Source: Salinibacterium sp. SWN248
Lineage (GTDB): Bacteria; Actinomycetota; Actinomycetes; Actinomycetales; Microbacteriaceae
Direction of reading: 5' to 3'
DNA length: 64,000 bases
NCBI RefSeq assembly: GCF_015864575.1
Contig: NZ_JADYWW010000002.1
Span: 1-64,000, forward strand
The notes under the pieces are model-generated. The model was not told the DNA's origin. It saw only the letters and a list, made by a program, of their open reading frames with translations, and ran no database searches. Shown one piece after another: positions 44,335 through 52,415 of this stretch. The position numbers and the translations under genes are program-made. Positions within the stretch are counted from its first letter, which is position 1; each line of letters opens with the position of its first letter.

Positions 44335-44925
44335 ATGGCAGAGCACGTAATCCTGTTTGCCGGGCCAATGGGCGCCGGCAAGACCTCCGCTATTCGCGCC
44401 CTCAGCGAGATCGATGTCGTCAGCACGGAGGCCGCAAATAGCGACCGAACCGTTGCCGACAAGCCCACAACCACAGTGGCTCTCGACTACGGCGAAATCG
44501 GCATCAACGAGGCCGAGAAAGTTCGTTTGTATGGCGTTCCCGGTCAACGTCGATTCGACTTCATGTGGACGATTCTCGCCGAACGCGCCGAGGGCGTACT
44601 GCTGCTGGTGAATGCGGATGCCGATAACCCTGTCGAGACCGCCATCGAATACGTCAAAGAATTCTTCGCGCTCTACGAGCGCGGCGGAATCGTCATCGGC
44701 CTCACACGGGCCGACCTCGTGCCCCGCGCGCTGATCGAGGAATACGCCAACGCTCTTGCCGATGAAATGCCTGACGTGATGATCCCGGTGCTTACCGTGG
44801 ATGCTCGTTCCCAGGAAGAGATGATGACGCTCCTCATGACCCTCATCGCCAACATCGAGCTCAAGCAAGCCGTCGCCGACAGCATCGGTGTCGGCGTCGG
44901 TTCCGGTGGACGGAGGGCACGATGA
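44335..44925 (+). CDS. small GTPase (MglA/CvnD-like, COG2229 type)
   Basis: Predicted cytoplasmic GTP-binding switch of 196 residues. P-loop AGPMGAGKTSAIRAL (residues 9-23), a switch region with threonines KPTTTVALDYGE, G3-like LYGVPGQRRFDFMW, and G4 TRADL in place of NKxD. Such GTPases are encoded beside Roadblock proteins, either in actinobacterial conservons (cvnB-cvnD) or as MglA/MglB. The ATG at 44335 follows a GGGGGAGGGA site, and the longer frame from 44281 lacks one. The stop overlaps the next ATG by 4 bp. Confidence 0.8.
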   Translation: MAEHVILFAGPMGAGKTSAIRALSEIDVVSTEAANSDRTVADKPTTTVALDYGEIGINEAEKVRLYGVPGQRRFDFMWTILAERAEGVLLLVNADADNPVETAIEYVKEFFALYERGGIVIGLTRADLVPRALIEEYANALADEMPDVMIPVLTVDARSQEEMMTLLMTLIANIELKQAVADSIGVGVGSGGRRAR

Positions 44926-45323
44926 CTCTCGCGCCCCACCTCGACTCCAAGTACATCGTCCGAGGCGAACTCGCCTTGGGCGGACTTCGCGACCTAGCAC
45001 CGTCGCTTCGCTACGCATCCCTTCTGACAGAAGACGGATTCAGCGTCGTTTCGGTAGCCGGCAATGAATTTGACAGCAATCGATTCGCGAGCATGGCCAG
45101 TTCAACTCAGGCCCTCGCCGACGCTGTCGCTAGAGAATTGCAGCTCGGAGACAACGAGTTTGTGATCGTCGCGGCTGAAGAAGGCCACGTCGTACAAGTA
45201 CGAGTTCAAGGCCACCCGCTGGTACTCGCCGCACTTTTCACCGATCGAGAAACCATTGGCGGGTCGTTGACCGCTGCGCGCCGAACCGCGCGAAGGCTCA
45301 CAACCCTCCTGATGGCGAAGTAG
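44922..45323 (+). CDS. Roadblock/LC7 domain protein
   Basis: Protein of 133 residues with a single Roadblock/LC7 fold: LRYASLLTEDGFSVVSVAGNEFD, then ASMASSTQALADAVARELQLGDNEFVIVAAEEGHVVQVRVQG. Roadblock proteins regulate partner GTPases, for example MglB acting as GAP for MglA. Its ATG overlaps the GTPase stop, so the two are made together at fixed ratio. The sensor kinase (CvnA) and DUF742 (CvnC) genes of a full conservon are missing. Confidence 0.82.
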   Translation: MTLAPHLDSKYIVRGELALGGLRDLAPSLRYASLLTEDGFSVVSVAGNEFDSNRFASMASSTQALADAVARELQLGDNEFVIVAAEEGHVVQVRVQGHPLVLAALFTDRETIGGSLTAARRTARRLTTLLMAK

Positions 45324-45480
45324 CACGACCCGAAACACCCGCAGTAGGACCAGGAACTACGAACAGAACGCGATCACTTGTCTAACCCGCAGATCACATT
45401 CTGACTCGAGGATTTTTACCCGAAGAACCACCGCGATGCACCCTCGGCACCGCACACCAATTCACGCAGGAGGCGTGAAG

Positions 45481-46437
45481 ATGACTACATACGCAACCAA
45501 CATCCCCGCCGGCTGGTACCCCGACCCGCTTGGCCTCCCCCAGCTGCGCTGGTGGGATAACCACACCTGGACTGACCAGATCTCTGGAGCACGCGCACCG
45601 CTCGTGCACCAGCTGGTCGATGTCGACTTTGCCGACCCCACCGACGACGAGCTCGACGATCACGTCCAGCCCGCCACCGCGACGACGCCGATCGGCCGCG
45701 AAACGACACCGGAGCCGACCTTGGCGAGCACGCTCCGCCAGCTCGAAGCCCCCATGCCCGAACAGGCCGTTGACTCGGCTACCGCCGGCGACCCGACTGT
45801 CGGCTTCATGGGCGAGCCCTCGAATGACGACTTCGATCCGTCGATTCTCGTTTCAGAGTGGGCGCAGGTTGCTGAGGCAATCAAGATCGCCTCGAGCAGC
45901 GCGCAACCGACCGTTTTGGCGATCACCTCATCCAGCTTCCCGATGCTCGTCATCGATGTGAACGAGCGCGCCTACTGGTGGAAAGCTGAAATCACCGACT
46001 TCCCGACGCACCCGGTCAGCATCAACGTGCGTAGCCACATCCGCGAAGAAGTGATTATGCCCACGGGTGCCGGTTTCGACCTCAACCCGCTGCTGTGGAT
46101 GATCGGCAACACCGGTTACGCTCACACTCCCGCACCGTGGCTCGTCGATGGTGCCCGCTACCGTCTGCGTCGCTGGCCGAATATCACCAACCTTCCGCAC
46201 GATGCTGACCAGCTGCGCATGACCTCGATCCTGAGCCATGCACCGCTGTCGGCGAAGGAACTTTCGGCGATTGCCGAGACGTTACCCACTGCAGCACACG
46301 CACTCCTTGCGGCGCTGAGCCTCATGAACATCCTGCGCATCCTTCCCGGTGCCAGCGAAGACGAAACTGACACTCCGGCACCAGCGCCGGCACCGCAGGG
46401 CCTCTTCGCACGACTCCGCGGACGCCACAAGCGCTAA
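45481..46437 (+). CDS. DUF2510 domain protein linked to the GTPase/Roadblock pair
   Basis: Protein of 318 residues. The N-terminus AGWYPDPLGLPQLRWWDNHTWT is a DUF2510 domain, a Trp-rich actinobacterial module. An acidic, Thr/Pro-rich linker follows (about 45-130). The remaining 190 residues contain helical and strand segments with no recognised domain and end in a short basic tail. No membrane helix is seen. CAGGAGG lies 6-7 nt before the ATG. It follows the Roadblock gene by 157 bp on the same strand and may be an effector of the GTPase switch; that is inference from position. Confidence 0.7.
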   Translation: MTTYATNIPAGWYPDPLGLPQLRWWDNHTWTDQISGARAPLVHQLVDVDFADPTDDELDDHVQPATATTPIGRETTPEPTLASTLRQLEAPMPEQAVDSATAGDPTVGFMGEPSNDDFDPSILVSEWAQVAEAIKIASSSAQPTVLAITSSSFPMLVIDVNERAYWWKAEITDFPTHPVSINVRSHIREEVIMPTGAGFDLNPLLWMIGNTGYAHTPAPWLVDGARYRLRRWPNITNLPHDADQLRMTSILSHAPLSAKELSAIAETLPTAAHALLAALSLMNILRILPGASEDETDTPAPAPAPQGLFARLRGRHKR

Positions 46438-46450
46438 CGATCTCAGCCGA

Positions 46451-46481
46451 GAGGGTGGGCATATTGCCCGGCTCACCCCTC
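46451..46481 (+). terminator. imperfect stem-loop after the DUF2510 gene
   Basis: GAGGGTG/CACCCCTC with an inner GGGC/GCCC stem and ATATT loop, 14 bp past the stop. It probably ends the GTPase-Roadblock-DUF2510 transcript, because the next gene has its own promoter. Confidence 0.5.
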
Positions 46482-46494
46482 GACTGAATAATCC

Positions 46495-46522
46495 TTGATT
46501 TCGGATGCCGCTGGCTTAGAGT
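46495..46522 (+). promoter_or_regulatory. leaderless promoter (membrane protein gene)
   Basis: -35 TTGATT (46495-46500), 16-nt spacer, -10 TAGAGT (46517-46522), then 6 nt to the ATG at 46529. Transcription should start at the start codon. No ribosome binding site. Confidence 0.6.
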
Positions 46523-46528
46523 GTCGCC

Positions 46529-47374
46529 ATGACTTCGTTTTCGTCACCCTCGTCACGTTTCGCGCGGTGGGCTACCGCCGCCTATCTCAGCGCTGGACTT
46601 CTGGGCGCTAATCAGTTCTTCTTCGGCGCCTACGGCGCAGTCGGCACAGCTCCGGCAGAGTTTCCCGTCTTAGTCGCCGTCGTTGGCGCCGCGGTCGGAG
46701 TTTTTGCGATCGTGCTGCTCACCTTCGCCGTGGTCATGACGGGGTTCGCGATCAAAGCCGGATGCAGCGCTCGTTCACAGCCTGCGCGAGAGACCACCGC
46801 AGAGACGGCCGGCGACCGCCGCTACACTCTCGATCCGCCGGCGACCGCGCCGCTCTCACGTCGAACGCGATTGTTGATCAGCACCGGTACCGTCGTGGCG
46901 ATGATGGCCGTAGTCACGATCGGAATACTGAATATCTTTATCTGGAATCCGCTGACCAAAGCTCCCGGGCTCACGCTTGACGAGATCTACGCAGCCATGA
47001 CCGCGGCGGGAGAACTCGGGCCCGACCCGTTCCCTTGGATTTGGGCCATTTTTTGGCCCCTCGTCGCACTCGCTTTCGCGGGCCTCACGGCGTTGCCCAC
47101 TTTCGCGAATATCATCACCGTGCGCGGGATGCTCATCCTTAGTTGCGTAATTCTGAGCGTTGCGATCTTCTTCCACTGGTTCGCCGGCTTCTCGATGGGC
47201 ATGGGGCTGGCCGATACCTTCTTCGTCAGTGGCGGTGATGCCGCGAGCCCCGGCATGCTGCTCAGCATTCTCGGGCAGCTGCTCGCCGTCGCCGCGCTCT
47301 TCCTCTCCATCACCCCAAAACGCACAAACGCGGGCCGCCTGCCGGAGCAGACGACCCGCGTCGTTACGAACTAG
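46529..47374 (+). CDS. six-helix membrane protein of unknown function
   Basis: Not recognised. The 281 residues contain about six hydrophobic helices: near 14-36, 45-75, 113-138, 165-190, 196-225 and 240-262. A hydrophilic loop of about 35 residues (80-112) is rich in Arg, Ala and Thr. No transporter or enzyme motif is visible. It is transcribed alone, converging with the oxygenase gene. Confidence 0.65.
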   Translation: MTSFSSPSSRFARWATAAYLSAGLLGANQFFFGAYGAVGTAPAEFPVLVAVVGAAVGVFAIVLLTFAVVMTGFAIKAGCSARSQPARETTAETAGDRRYTLDPPATAPLSRRTRLLISTGTVVAMMAVVTIGILNIFIWNPLTKAPGLTLDEIYAAMTAAGELGPDPFPWIWAIFWPLVALAFAGLTALPTFANIITVRGMLILSCVILSVAIFFHWFAGFSMGMGLADTFFVSGGDAASPGMLLSILGQLLAVAALFLSITPKRTNAGRLPEQTTRVVTN

Positions 47375-47393
47375 CTAGTTTGCGCTGAGCCTC

Positions 47394-48380
47394 TTAGCTG
47401 TGAACCGCAGCGAGGGTGCGGCGGTCTTCGAGCAGCTGTGGCCAGAGCTTGCGGCGGTCGCGCACGACGAAGCCACGCGCAATGAAGCGGTCCTTGCCAT
47501 CGAAGCGAGGGGCATACATCGAACGACCGTGCATGGCGCGCAGGTTGTCGAGCATCAGCAGGTCGCCCGGCTGCAGCACGTGTGCGTCGCGGTGCTCGAT
47601 GTAGGTCTCGACGACCTTGCCGAGCAGACGCTGAGCTTCTGCGGTGATGCCGTGCATGAGGTCCTGGTCAACGAGGATGTACGGGTCGTCTTCTGGGCCA
47701 GTGATGATCGGGAACGGGCCACGAACGGCATCCGGGCGGGGAATGTACGGCTGGAACGACTCGTCGATCGTGGTTGCCCACAGCGGCTGGCGCAGCTTGG
47801 CAACCTCTTCAGGAGTCATTTGGGCAACAAGCTTGCGACCCGAGAATGCATACGTCTTCGCGTTCTCGTCACCACGAAGGGCACCGAGGATCACGTAGTC
47901 AGGCTTGAAGTCAGAGAAGCACTGCTCGGTGTGAGCTTCGAGCTCCACTTTCGAGCCCTGCGACTGCTGGGTTACCGCAAGCTTCGGGTTGGGGACCATG
48001 TCTTGGATGAGGTGGCCGTTGCCCTCAGCCTCGTAGGCAACCATGCTGCCGAGGAGGTGAGCAAGCATGCCCATTTCTTTCGCGAAGATGGTGGCGGCGC
48101 CCAGGCCGCTCTTGTTGTCGAGCGGAGTATCTGTAAGGTCTTCGTCGACATACAGGCCACGCACAACCATGATGCCGGCTTCGGAACCGACCTCAGCAAA
48201 ATTCAAAACAGCCGCACGGACCTCTTCAGGCAAACTGAACGCTGCAGCGAGAGCTTGGCGACCGAAGTCATCCGGGTTCTCATTAGGGTGCGCAGTAATG
48301 CGCTCGGCAGCGGTACGGATCGCTTCGGCAGTAGCCGAGTCGAGGGTGAACAGGCTCGATTGGAGCTCGTGAACGGTAAT
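47394..48380 (-). CDS. clavaminate-synthase-like Fe(II)/2-oxoglutarate oxygenase, apparent ATT start
   Basis: TauD/clavaminate-synthase-type oxygenase, probably hydroxylating an amino acid or small amide (AsnO/VioC-like); substrate unknown. Iron ligands: His-x-Glu in LEAHTEQCFSDF and the distal His in LRAMHGRSMYAPR; RFIARGFVVRD provides the 2-oxoglutarate Arg. From a TTG at 48233 it would be 279 residues, but the frame stays open for 49 more codons with coding character (ITVHELQSSLFTLDSATAEA) up to an ATT at 48378-48380. That ATT has AAGGAG 6 nt upstream, and a stop codon lies 10 codons before it. No ATG, GTG or TTG stands nearer, so ATT is the likely start (328 residues). Confidence 0.75.
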   Translation of the reverse strand: MTVHELQSSLFTLDSATAEAIRTAAERITAHPNENPDDFGRQALAAAFSLPEEVRAAVLNFAEVGSEAGIMVVRGLYVDEDLTDTPLDNKSGLGAATIFAKEMGMLAHLLGSMVAYEAEGNGHLIQDMVPNPKLAVTQQSQGSKVELEAHTEQCFSDFKPDYVILGALRGDENAKTYAFSGRKLVAQMTPEEVAKLRQPLWATTIDESFQPYIPRPDAVRGPFPIITGPEDDPYILVDQDLMHGITAEAQRLLGKVVETYIEHRDAHVLQPGDLLMLDNLRAMHGRSMYAPRFDGKDRFIARGFVVRDRRKLWPQLLEDRRTLAAVHS

Positions 48381-48603
48381 GTCGCTCTCCTTGCTTCGTG
48401 CGATGCGCTAGCTGTGGCTCACAGGGCTCTTGGAAGGCGCAATCGCGGACATCGTCTCCATAGGGAAGACACTTCATAAATTACACCCTCCTTCCCCTAA
48501 AACACGAGGATGGCGGGGCCGAAGCAGGGTGTGCACAGCAAAGTTGAAGCAATCCCATAGGCGCAAACACAACCGCTCCAGTCGCGATAAGATAATCCGG
48601 CCA

Positions 48604-48688
48604 GCGGGAGTGGTGAAATTGGTATACACGCAGGATTTAGGTTCCTGTGCTTTCGAGCGTGCGGGTTCAAGTCCCGCCTTCCGCACCA
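48604..48688 (+). tRNA. tRNA-Leu (anticodon UAG)
   Basis: 85-nt cloverleaf. The acceptor stem GCGGGAG pairs with CTTCCGC and is followed by an encoded ACCA. The anticodon stem-loop CAGGATTTAGGTTCCTG has anticodon TAG (reads CUA/CUG leucine codons). A long variable arm with a TTTCG loop marks a class II tRNA, and the T-arm is CGGGTTCAAGTCCCG. Confidence 0.96.
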
Positions 48689-48714
48689 CATAGAGCACTC
48701 TGCGTAGTGCTCAC

Positions 48715-49746
48715 TCAGACAGCGACTACCGTCTTGCCGATGGCGCCGCCGGTTTCCACTAGTGCGTGCGCGGCCCGCAGCTGTTCTGCATTGAGCGGGC
48801 TGAACGTGTGCGTGAGGGTGGTGTGGATGCGTCCGGCATCCACGAGGTCTGCAACTTCGCCCAGCAGTTCGTGCTGCAGCACCATGTCGGCGGTGTGCTG
48901 GGCTGAGCGAGTGAACATGAGTTCCCAGTGCCAGCTGAGCGCCTTTGCCTTAAGCGACAGCAGGTCGAGCCCGGCCTCGTCGTCGATGGCCACGATCTCG
49001 CCGAAGGGCTTGAGCAGTTCCACGATCGCGGGCAGGTTCTTGCCTGTTTGCGACGTGAAGACCCAGTCCACGCCCTCTGGCGCCACTTCGGCGACGTTGG
49101 CCGCGAGGTCGCCACGGTGGTTGACCACAGCATCCGCCCCCATTTCGGTGACCCAGGCTCGGGTTTCGTCACGCGACGCGGTGGCGATCACGCGCACGCC
49201 GGTCAGTTCCTTGGCGAGTTGGATGAGGATCGATCCCACTCCCCCAGCGGCTCCCAGAACGAGCAAAGTGCCCGTGCTGGCGCTCGTGAGCTTGAGCTTG
49301 TGAAAGAGCGCCTCGTAGGCGGTGATGGTCGTCAGCGGCATTGCTGCCGCTTCAGCGTGGCTCAGGCTCGACGGCTTGCGGCCGACGATGCGCTCATCGA
49401 CCAGGTGCATCCGCGAATAGGTTCCGGGGCGAGTGATGTCGCCGGCGTACCAAACCTCATCGCCCGGCTGGAAGAGTGTCACGTCGGGGCCAACAGCGGC
49501 AACAACACCGGAGGCATCCCAGCCGAGAACACGATCGGCTACTTCTCCGCCAACCCGCACTTTCACATCAACGGGGTTGACCGAAACTGCAGCAACTTCC
49601 ACGAGGATGTCGCGGCCGGTCGGTGCGTCAACGGTCAGTTCTGCGTCGACCAGGCTTCCCTCGCTCTCAATCGATCCGCCAGTGCGGGTGATGACGGCGG
49701 GGGCTACTGAGCCGATACTGAAGGGGGAGGGAGCTGACGTGTTCAT
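48715..49746 (-). CDS. MDR family NAD(P)-dependent quinone reductase/alcohol dehydrogenase-like
   Basis: Oxidoreductase of 343 residues in the medium-chain dehydrogenase/reductase superfamily. VSVNPVDVKVRVGG and VLGWDASGVVAAVGPDV are the quinone-oxidoreductase/zinc-type N-terminal motifs; LLVLGAAGGVGSILIQLAKEL is the NADP-binding site. No structural-zinc cysteine cluster is visible, which favours a zinc-free quinone or enone reductase. The ATG at 49746 follows AAAGGA. The HxlR gene lies 93 bp upstream on the same strand and probably controls it. Confidence 0.88.
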   Translation of the reverse strand: MNTSAPSPFSIGSVAPAVITRTGGSIESEGSLVDAELTVDAPTGRDILVEVAAVSVNPVDVKVRVGGEVADRVLGWDASGVVAAVGPDVTLFQPGDEVWYAGDITRPGTYSRMHLVDERIVGRKPSSLSHAEAAAMPLTTITAYEALFHKLKLTSASTGTLLVLGAAGGVGSILIQLAKELTGVRVIATASRDETRAWVTEMGADAVVNHRGDLAANVAEVAPEGVDWVFTSQTGKNLPAIVELLKPFGEIVAIDDEAGLDLLSLKAKALSWHWELMFTRSAQHTADMVLQHELLGEVADLVDAGRIHTTLTHTFSPLNAEQLRAAHALVETGGAIGKTVVAV

Positions 49747-49839
49747 GGGGTCCTTTGCGTGATCGCTAGCGTGTGCCACCACGCTAAACCGCTCATAGTG
49801 GTGACCCGCAAGGGAGGCAAGTTACCCCGAGGTAAGTGT

Positions 49840-50229
49840 CTAGACGAGGGCGCGCGCTGCCTCAGTGCGCTGCGCGTGCTCGAGTTGTGACTCGGCCCAG
49901 ACCCGCAATGCCTCGAGAGGAACACCCGCTTCGTGGCCGAGTGGGGTCAGGGTGTATTCCACGCGAAGAGGAACCTCGGCAAAGACTTCGCGATCGACGA
50001 TTCCGTAGTCTTCGAGCTTGCGCAGCGTGCTCGTGAGCACCTTCGGCGAAATTCCATCGAGGTGACGCTGAAGTTCACCGAAGCGCATCCGACCACCTAA
50101 GAGGGCACCGATCGCGAGGGCTGACCACTTGCTCGCGACGACATCCAGCAAATCGCGGCACGGACACGTGGCCGAGAAAACGTTACCCAGGTGCACATGG
50201 TCATGATCGGTGCTGTGTTCGAGACTCAT
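49840..50229 (-). CDS. HxlR family transcriptional regulator
   Basis: Winged-helix regulator of 129 residues. The HxlR core is CPCRDLLDVVASKWSALAIGALLGGRMRFGELQRHLDGISPKVLTSTLRKLEDYG, with the N-terminal CPCRD cysteines found in redox- or aldehyde-sensing members (YodB, HxlR). The ATG at 50229 follows AAGGAG; the longer frame to 50370 is not family-like. An inverted repeat stands just upstream. It probably senses quinones or electrophiles and controls the oxidoreductase next to it. Confidence 0.9.
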   Translation of the reverse strand: MSLEHSTDHDHVHLGNVFSATCPCRDLLDVVASKWSALAIGALLGGRMRFGELQRHLDGISPKVLTSTLRKLEDYGIVDREVFAEVPLRVEYTLTPLGHEAGVPLEALRVWAESQLEHAQRTEAARALV

Positions 50230-50248
50230 TCCCACTCCTTGATAGTTA

Positions 50249-50263
50249 CTTTCCTTAGGAAAG
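50249..50263. promoter_or_regulatory. HxlR operator candidate
   Basis: Perfect inverted repeat CTTTCC-TTA-GGAAAG, 20-34 bp before the hxlR-type start codon. A site in this position overlaps the expected promoter and suits autoregulation. Confidence 0.6.
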
Positions 50264-50396
50264 CAAGAATACGCAGTTTTACGCAGAACCGGGGGTATCC
50301 CCCACAGCGAGGCCCCTCCAGCACGCGTTACTCTGTGACGTACATAGCTAACGTCGCCGACTACGCGCACCTAGCCGACGATTCTGGAGAACCCCC

Positions 50397-51134
50397 TTGG
50401 TAGGCACCGCCCTTATCCCTTGGCTCGATCCCCAAAACCTGATCACCGGTTTTGGGGCCTTCGCGCTGCTGGGCGTTGCCTTCATCGTTTTTGCCGAGAC
50501 CGGGCTCCTCGTCGGATTCTTTCTTCCTGGCGATACTCTGCTTCTCATCACCGGCGTTCTCACCTTCGCCGGCGTCATCGAATACGACATTTGGTGGGTC
50601 TGTTTGGCGGTAAGCCTTGCCGCCTTCCTCGGCGGTGAGGTCGGTTATCTCATTGGGCACAAAGTGGGCCCCAAGATCTTTGAACGCAAAGAGACAGGTC
50701 TCTTTAGCGTCGAAAACGTCAAACGCACCAATGCCTTCTTCACCCGCTTCGGCGGTCTCGCCGTCATCATGGCGCGCTTCGTGCCGATCGTGCGCACGTT
50801 CGCACCGGTCGCGGCGGGCGTTGGCCACATGGACTACCGCAAGTACTCGCTCTACAACGCGATCGGCGCTCTCATCTGGGGCTCTGGGCTCACCTTCGGC
50901 GGCTACTTGCTCGGCTACATTCCCTGGCTTAGCGATTTCATCGTCGAGTACATCGACCTGATCCTGCTCGCCGCTGTGACCCTCACCGTGCTACCGACGG
51001 CGTACCACTACTTCCGCTCGTCCTACAAAGCGAAAAAGGCGCGGGAAACTGGCCGCGCCGAGGCTCTCGACGATGCCGAAGCAGAAAAGCTAGCCCTGCA
51101 CCCCAAAGACTTCAACCAAGACTTCAACGATTAG
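50397..51134 (+). CDS. DedA family membrane protein
   Basis: Membrane protein of 245 residues, DedA/SNARE-associated family, now linked to undecaprenyl-phosphate and lipid flipping. Diagnostic segments: VFAETGLLVGFFLPGDTLLLITG, and RFVPIVRTFAPVAAGVGHMDYRKYSLYNAIGALIWG with the conserved Arg-x3-Arg-x3-Pro pattern. About five hydrophobic segments, and a charged C-terminal tail. The TTG start at 50397 follows CTGGAGA. Converges with the HEAT-repeat gene. Confidence 0.9.
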   Translation: MVGTALIPWLDPQNLITGFGAFALLGVAFIVFAETGLLVGFFLPGDTLLLITGVLTFAGVIEYDIWWVCLAVSLAAFLGGEVGYLIGHKVGPKIFERKETGLFSVENVKRTNAFFTRFGGLAVIMARFVPIVRTFAPVAAGVGHMDYRKYSLYNAIGALIWGSGLTFGGYLLGYIPWLSDFIVEYIDLILLAAVTLTVLPTAYHYFRSSYKAKKARETGRAEALDDAEAEKLALHPKDFNQDFND

Positions 51135-51145
51135 GCCAGAAGCCG

Positions 51146-51691
51146 CTACTCCTGAGGCGAACGCTTACGGATGGCGGTCACGGCCTGCTGAGCAGCGCGA
51201 CGGACCTCAATGTCTTCGTCTTTCACGAGCTCGGAGAGCGTCTCCACAACGTCGAGCGAACCGACCGTTCCGAGGGCGCGAGCTGCCGAGGCGCGAACGC
51301 GGGCAGTGTCGTCCGTCAGGAGCGCCAGAAGCTGCTCGCGAGCGTCGAGTCGACGAGTAGCAACAACACGCGTTGCCATCTCGCGCACACGCCACGCTTG
51401 GTTACTGAGAGCGGCGCGTACGGCATCCGCAGCACTGTCGTTCCAGGCGTGCAGTAGCGCGCGCGTTCCCCACAGCTCAGGCCAGTAGAGCACCGGAGCG
51501 CCATCGAGGATGCCTTGAGCATGCTCACCGCCGACAATCAGCAGGAACTCTTTGCCCTCGTTGTTGCCCTCGATAAGAGAGACGGCACGTTCGACAATGA
51601 CGGCTTCGCCATGGCGTTCGCTCGCGGCCGTAATGCGGGCTGCGATGGGGAGTTCAAGATCTACTGCGTGGGGATCATCATGTTCAGACAC
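51146..51691 (-). CDS. HEAT-repeat protein
   Basis: Protein of 181 residues. The C-terminal two-thirds form about three HEAT/PBS-lyase-type helical repeats: NQAWRVREMATRVVATRRL, DDTARVRASAARALGTVGSL, and DEDIEVRRAAQQAVTAIRKR. The N-terminal 85 residues are alpha/beta with no recognised domain. It is probably a protein-protein interaction scaffold; partner unknown. The GTG start at 51691 is supported by a leaderless-type -10 box 6 nt upstream. Confidence 0.8.
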   Translation of the reverse strand: MSEHDDPHAVDLELPIAARITAASERHGEAVIVERAVSLIEGNNEGKEFLLIVGGEHAQGILDGAPVLYWPELWGTRALLHAWNDSAADAVRAALSNQAWRVREMATRVVATRRLDAREQLLALLTDDTARVRASAARALGTVGSLDVVETLSELVKDEDIEVRRAAQQAVTAIRKRSPQE

Positions 51692-51697
51692 GCCTCA

Positions 51698-51703
51698 ACC
51701 CTA
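51698..51703 (-). promoter_or_regulatory. -10 box of a leaderless promoter (HEAT-repeat gene)
   Basis: On the minus strand TAGGGT stands exactly 6 nt before the GTG at 51691, with no ribosome binding site. Confidence 0.55.
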
Positions 51704-51765
51704 CGTTGTTGCGCTCGACGCCGAGACCGCAGCGCACATACTCGCCGTTGATCGGCAGGCGACGA

Positions 51766-52413
51766 CTAGTTGCCAAGCAGCTGAGTGCGCACGATCGGCA
51801 TGATCGCGGCGAATGCCTGAGCGCGGTGACTGAGCGCATCCTTCTGGTCAGAGGTGAGGTCGGCGGATGTTCCCGGCTGGCCATCCGGACAAAAAATCGG
51901 ATCGTAGCCGAAGCCTTCAGTTCCGCTCCGCTCGGTTGCCACGGTGCCCGGCCAGAGTGCGAGCTCCACGAACTCGTGAACCTCTGCTGTGGAGGCACCA
52001 GCAGCGTCGGCTGCGCCAGCAGAGTCGGCTGTGCCAGCAACACCGGCCGGCACCACGAACGCTGCCGCACACGCGAACTGGGCGGCGCGGTCATCCGCCC
52101 CAACCATGTTGGCCAGCAGAAGTTCAAGGTTGTCGACGTCGTTGCGGGTGCCCGCATACCGAGCCGAGTGGATGCCGGGGGCACCGCCCAGCGCGTCAAC
52201 ACAGATTCCGGAATCGTCTGCGAGCGCCGGCAGCCCGGTGTGGGCAGCTGCGGCCCGCGCTTTGATCAGCGCGTTGGCTTGGAACGTGTCGCCGTCTTCA
52301 AGCGGCTCAGGGCCGTCGTAGGCGACGAGCTCGAGGCCGTCGAGCGCTGGGCCAAGGATGCGGCGCAGCTCAGCAACTTTGTGGGCGTTGTGGGTGGCGA
52401 GAACGATGCGCAC
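51766..52413 (-). CDS. rdgB: RdgB/HAM1 non-canonical purine NTP pyrophosphatase
   Basis: Hydrolyses ITP, dITP and XTP to monophosphates, keeping inosine and xanthine out of nucleic acids. It is 215 residues. N-terminal IVLATHNAHKVAELRRIL, the substrate/metal segment ALADDSGICVDALGGAPGIHSARYAG, and GTEGFGYDPIFCPDG are family signatures. Between AAFVVPAG and HEFVELALWPG there is an Ala-rich insertion (AGTADSAGAADAAGAST) encoded by an 18-bp tandem repeat; it sits in a surface loop region and is unusual for the family. Follows rph by 2 bp. Confidence 0.94.
   Translation of the reverse strand: MRIVLATHNAHKVAELRRILGPALDGLELVAYDGPEPLEDGDTFQANALIKARAAAAHTGLPALADDSGICVDALGGAPGIHSARYAGTRNDVDNLELLLANMVGADDRAAQFACAAAFVVPAGVAGTADSAGAADAAGASTAEVHEFVELALWPGTVATERSGTEGFGYDPIFCPDGQPGTSADLTSDQKDALSHRAQAFAAIMPIVRTQLLGN
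52001..52054. repeat. 18-bp tandem repeats inside rdgB
   Basis: Two well-matched 18-bp units (52001-52018, 52019-52036) and a diverged third (to 52054) encode the Ala-rich insertion. Unit length is a multiple of three, so copy changes keep the frame. Confidence 0.7.
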
Positions 52414-52415
52414 GA

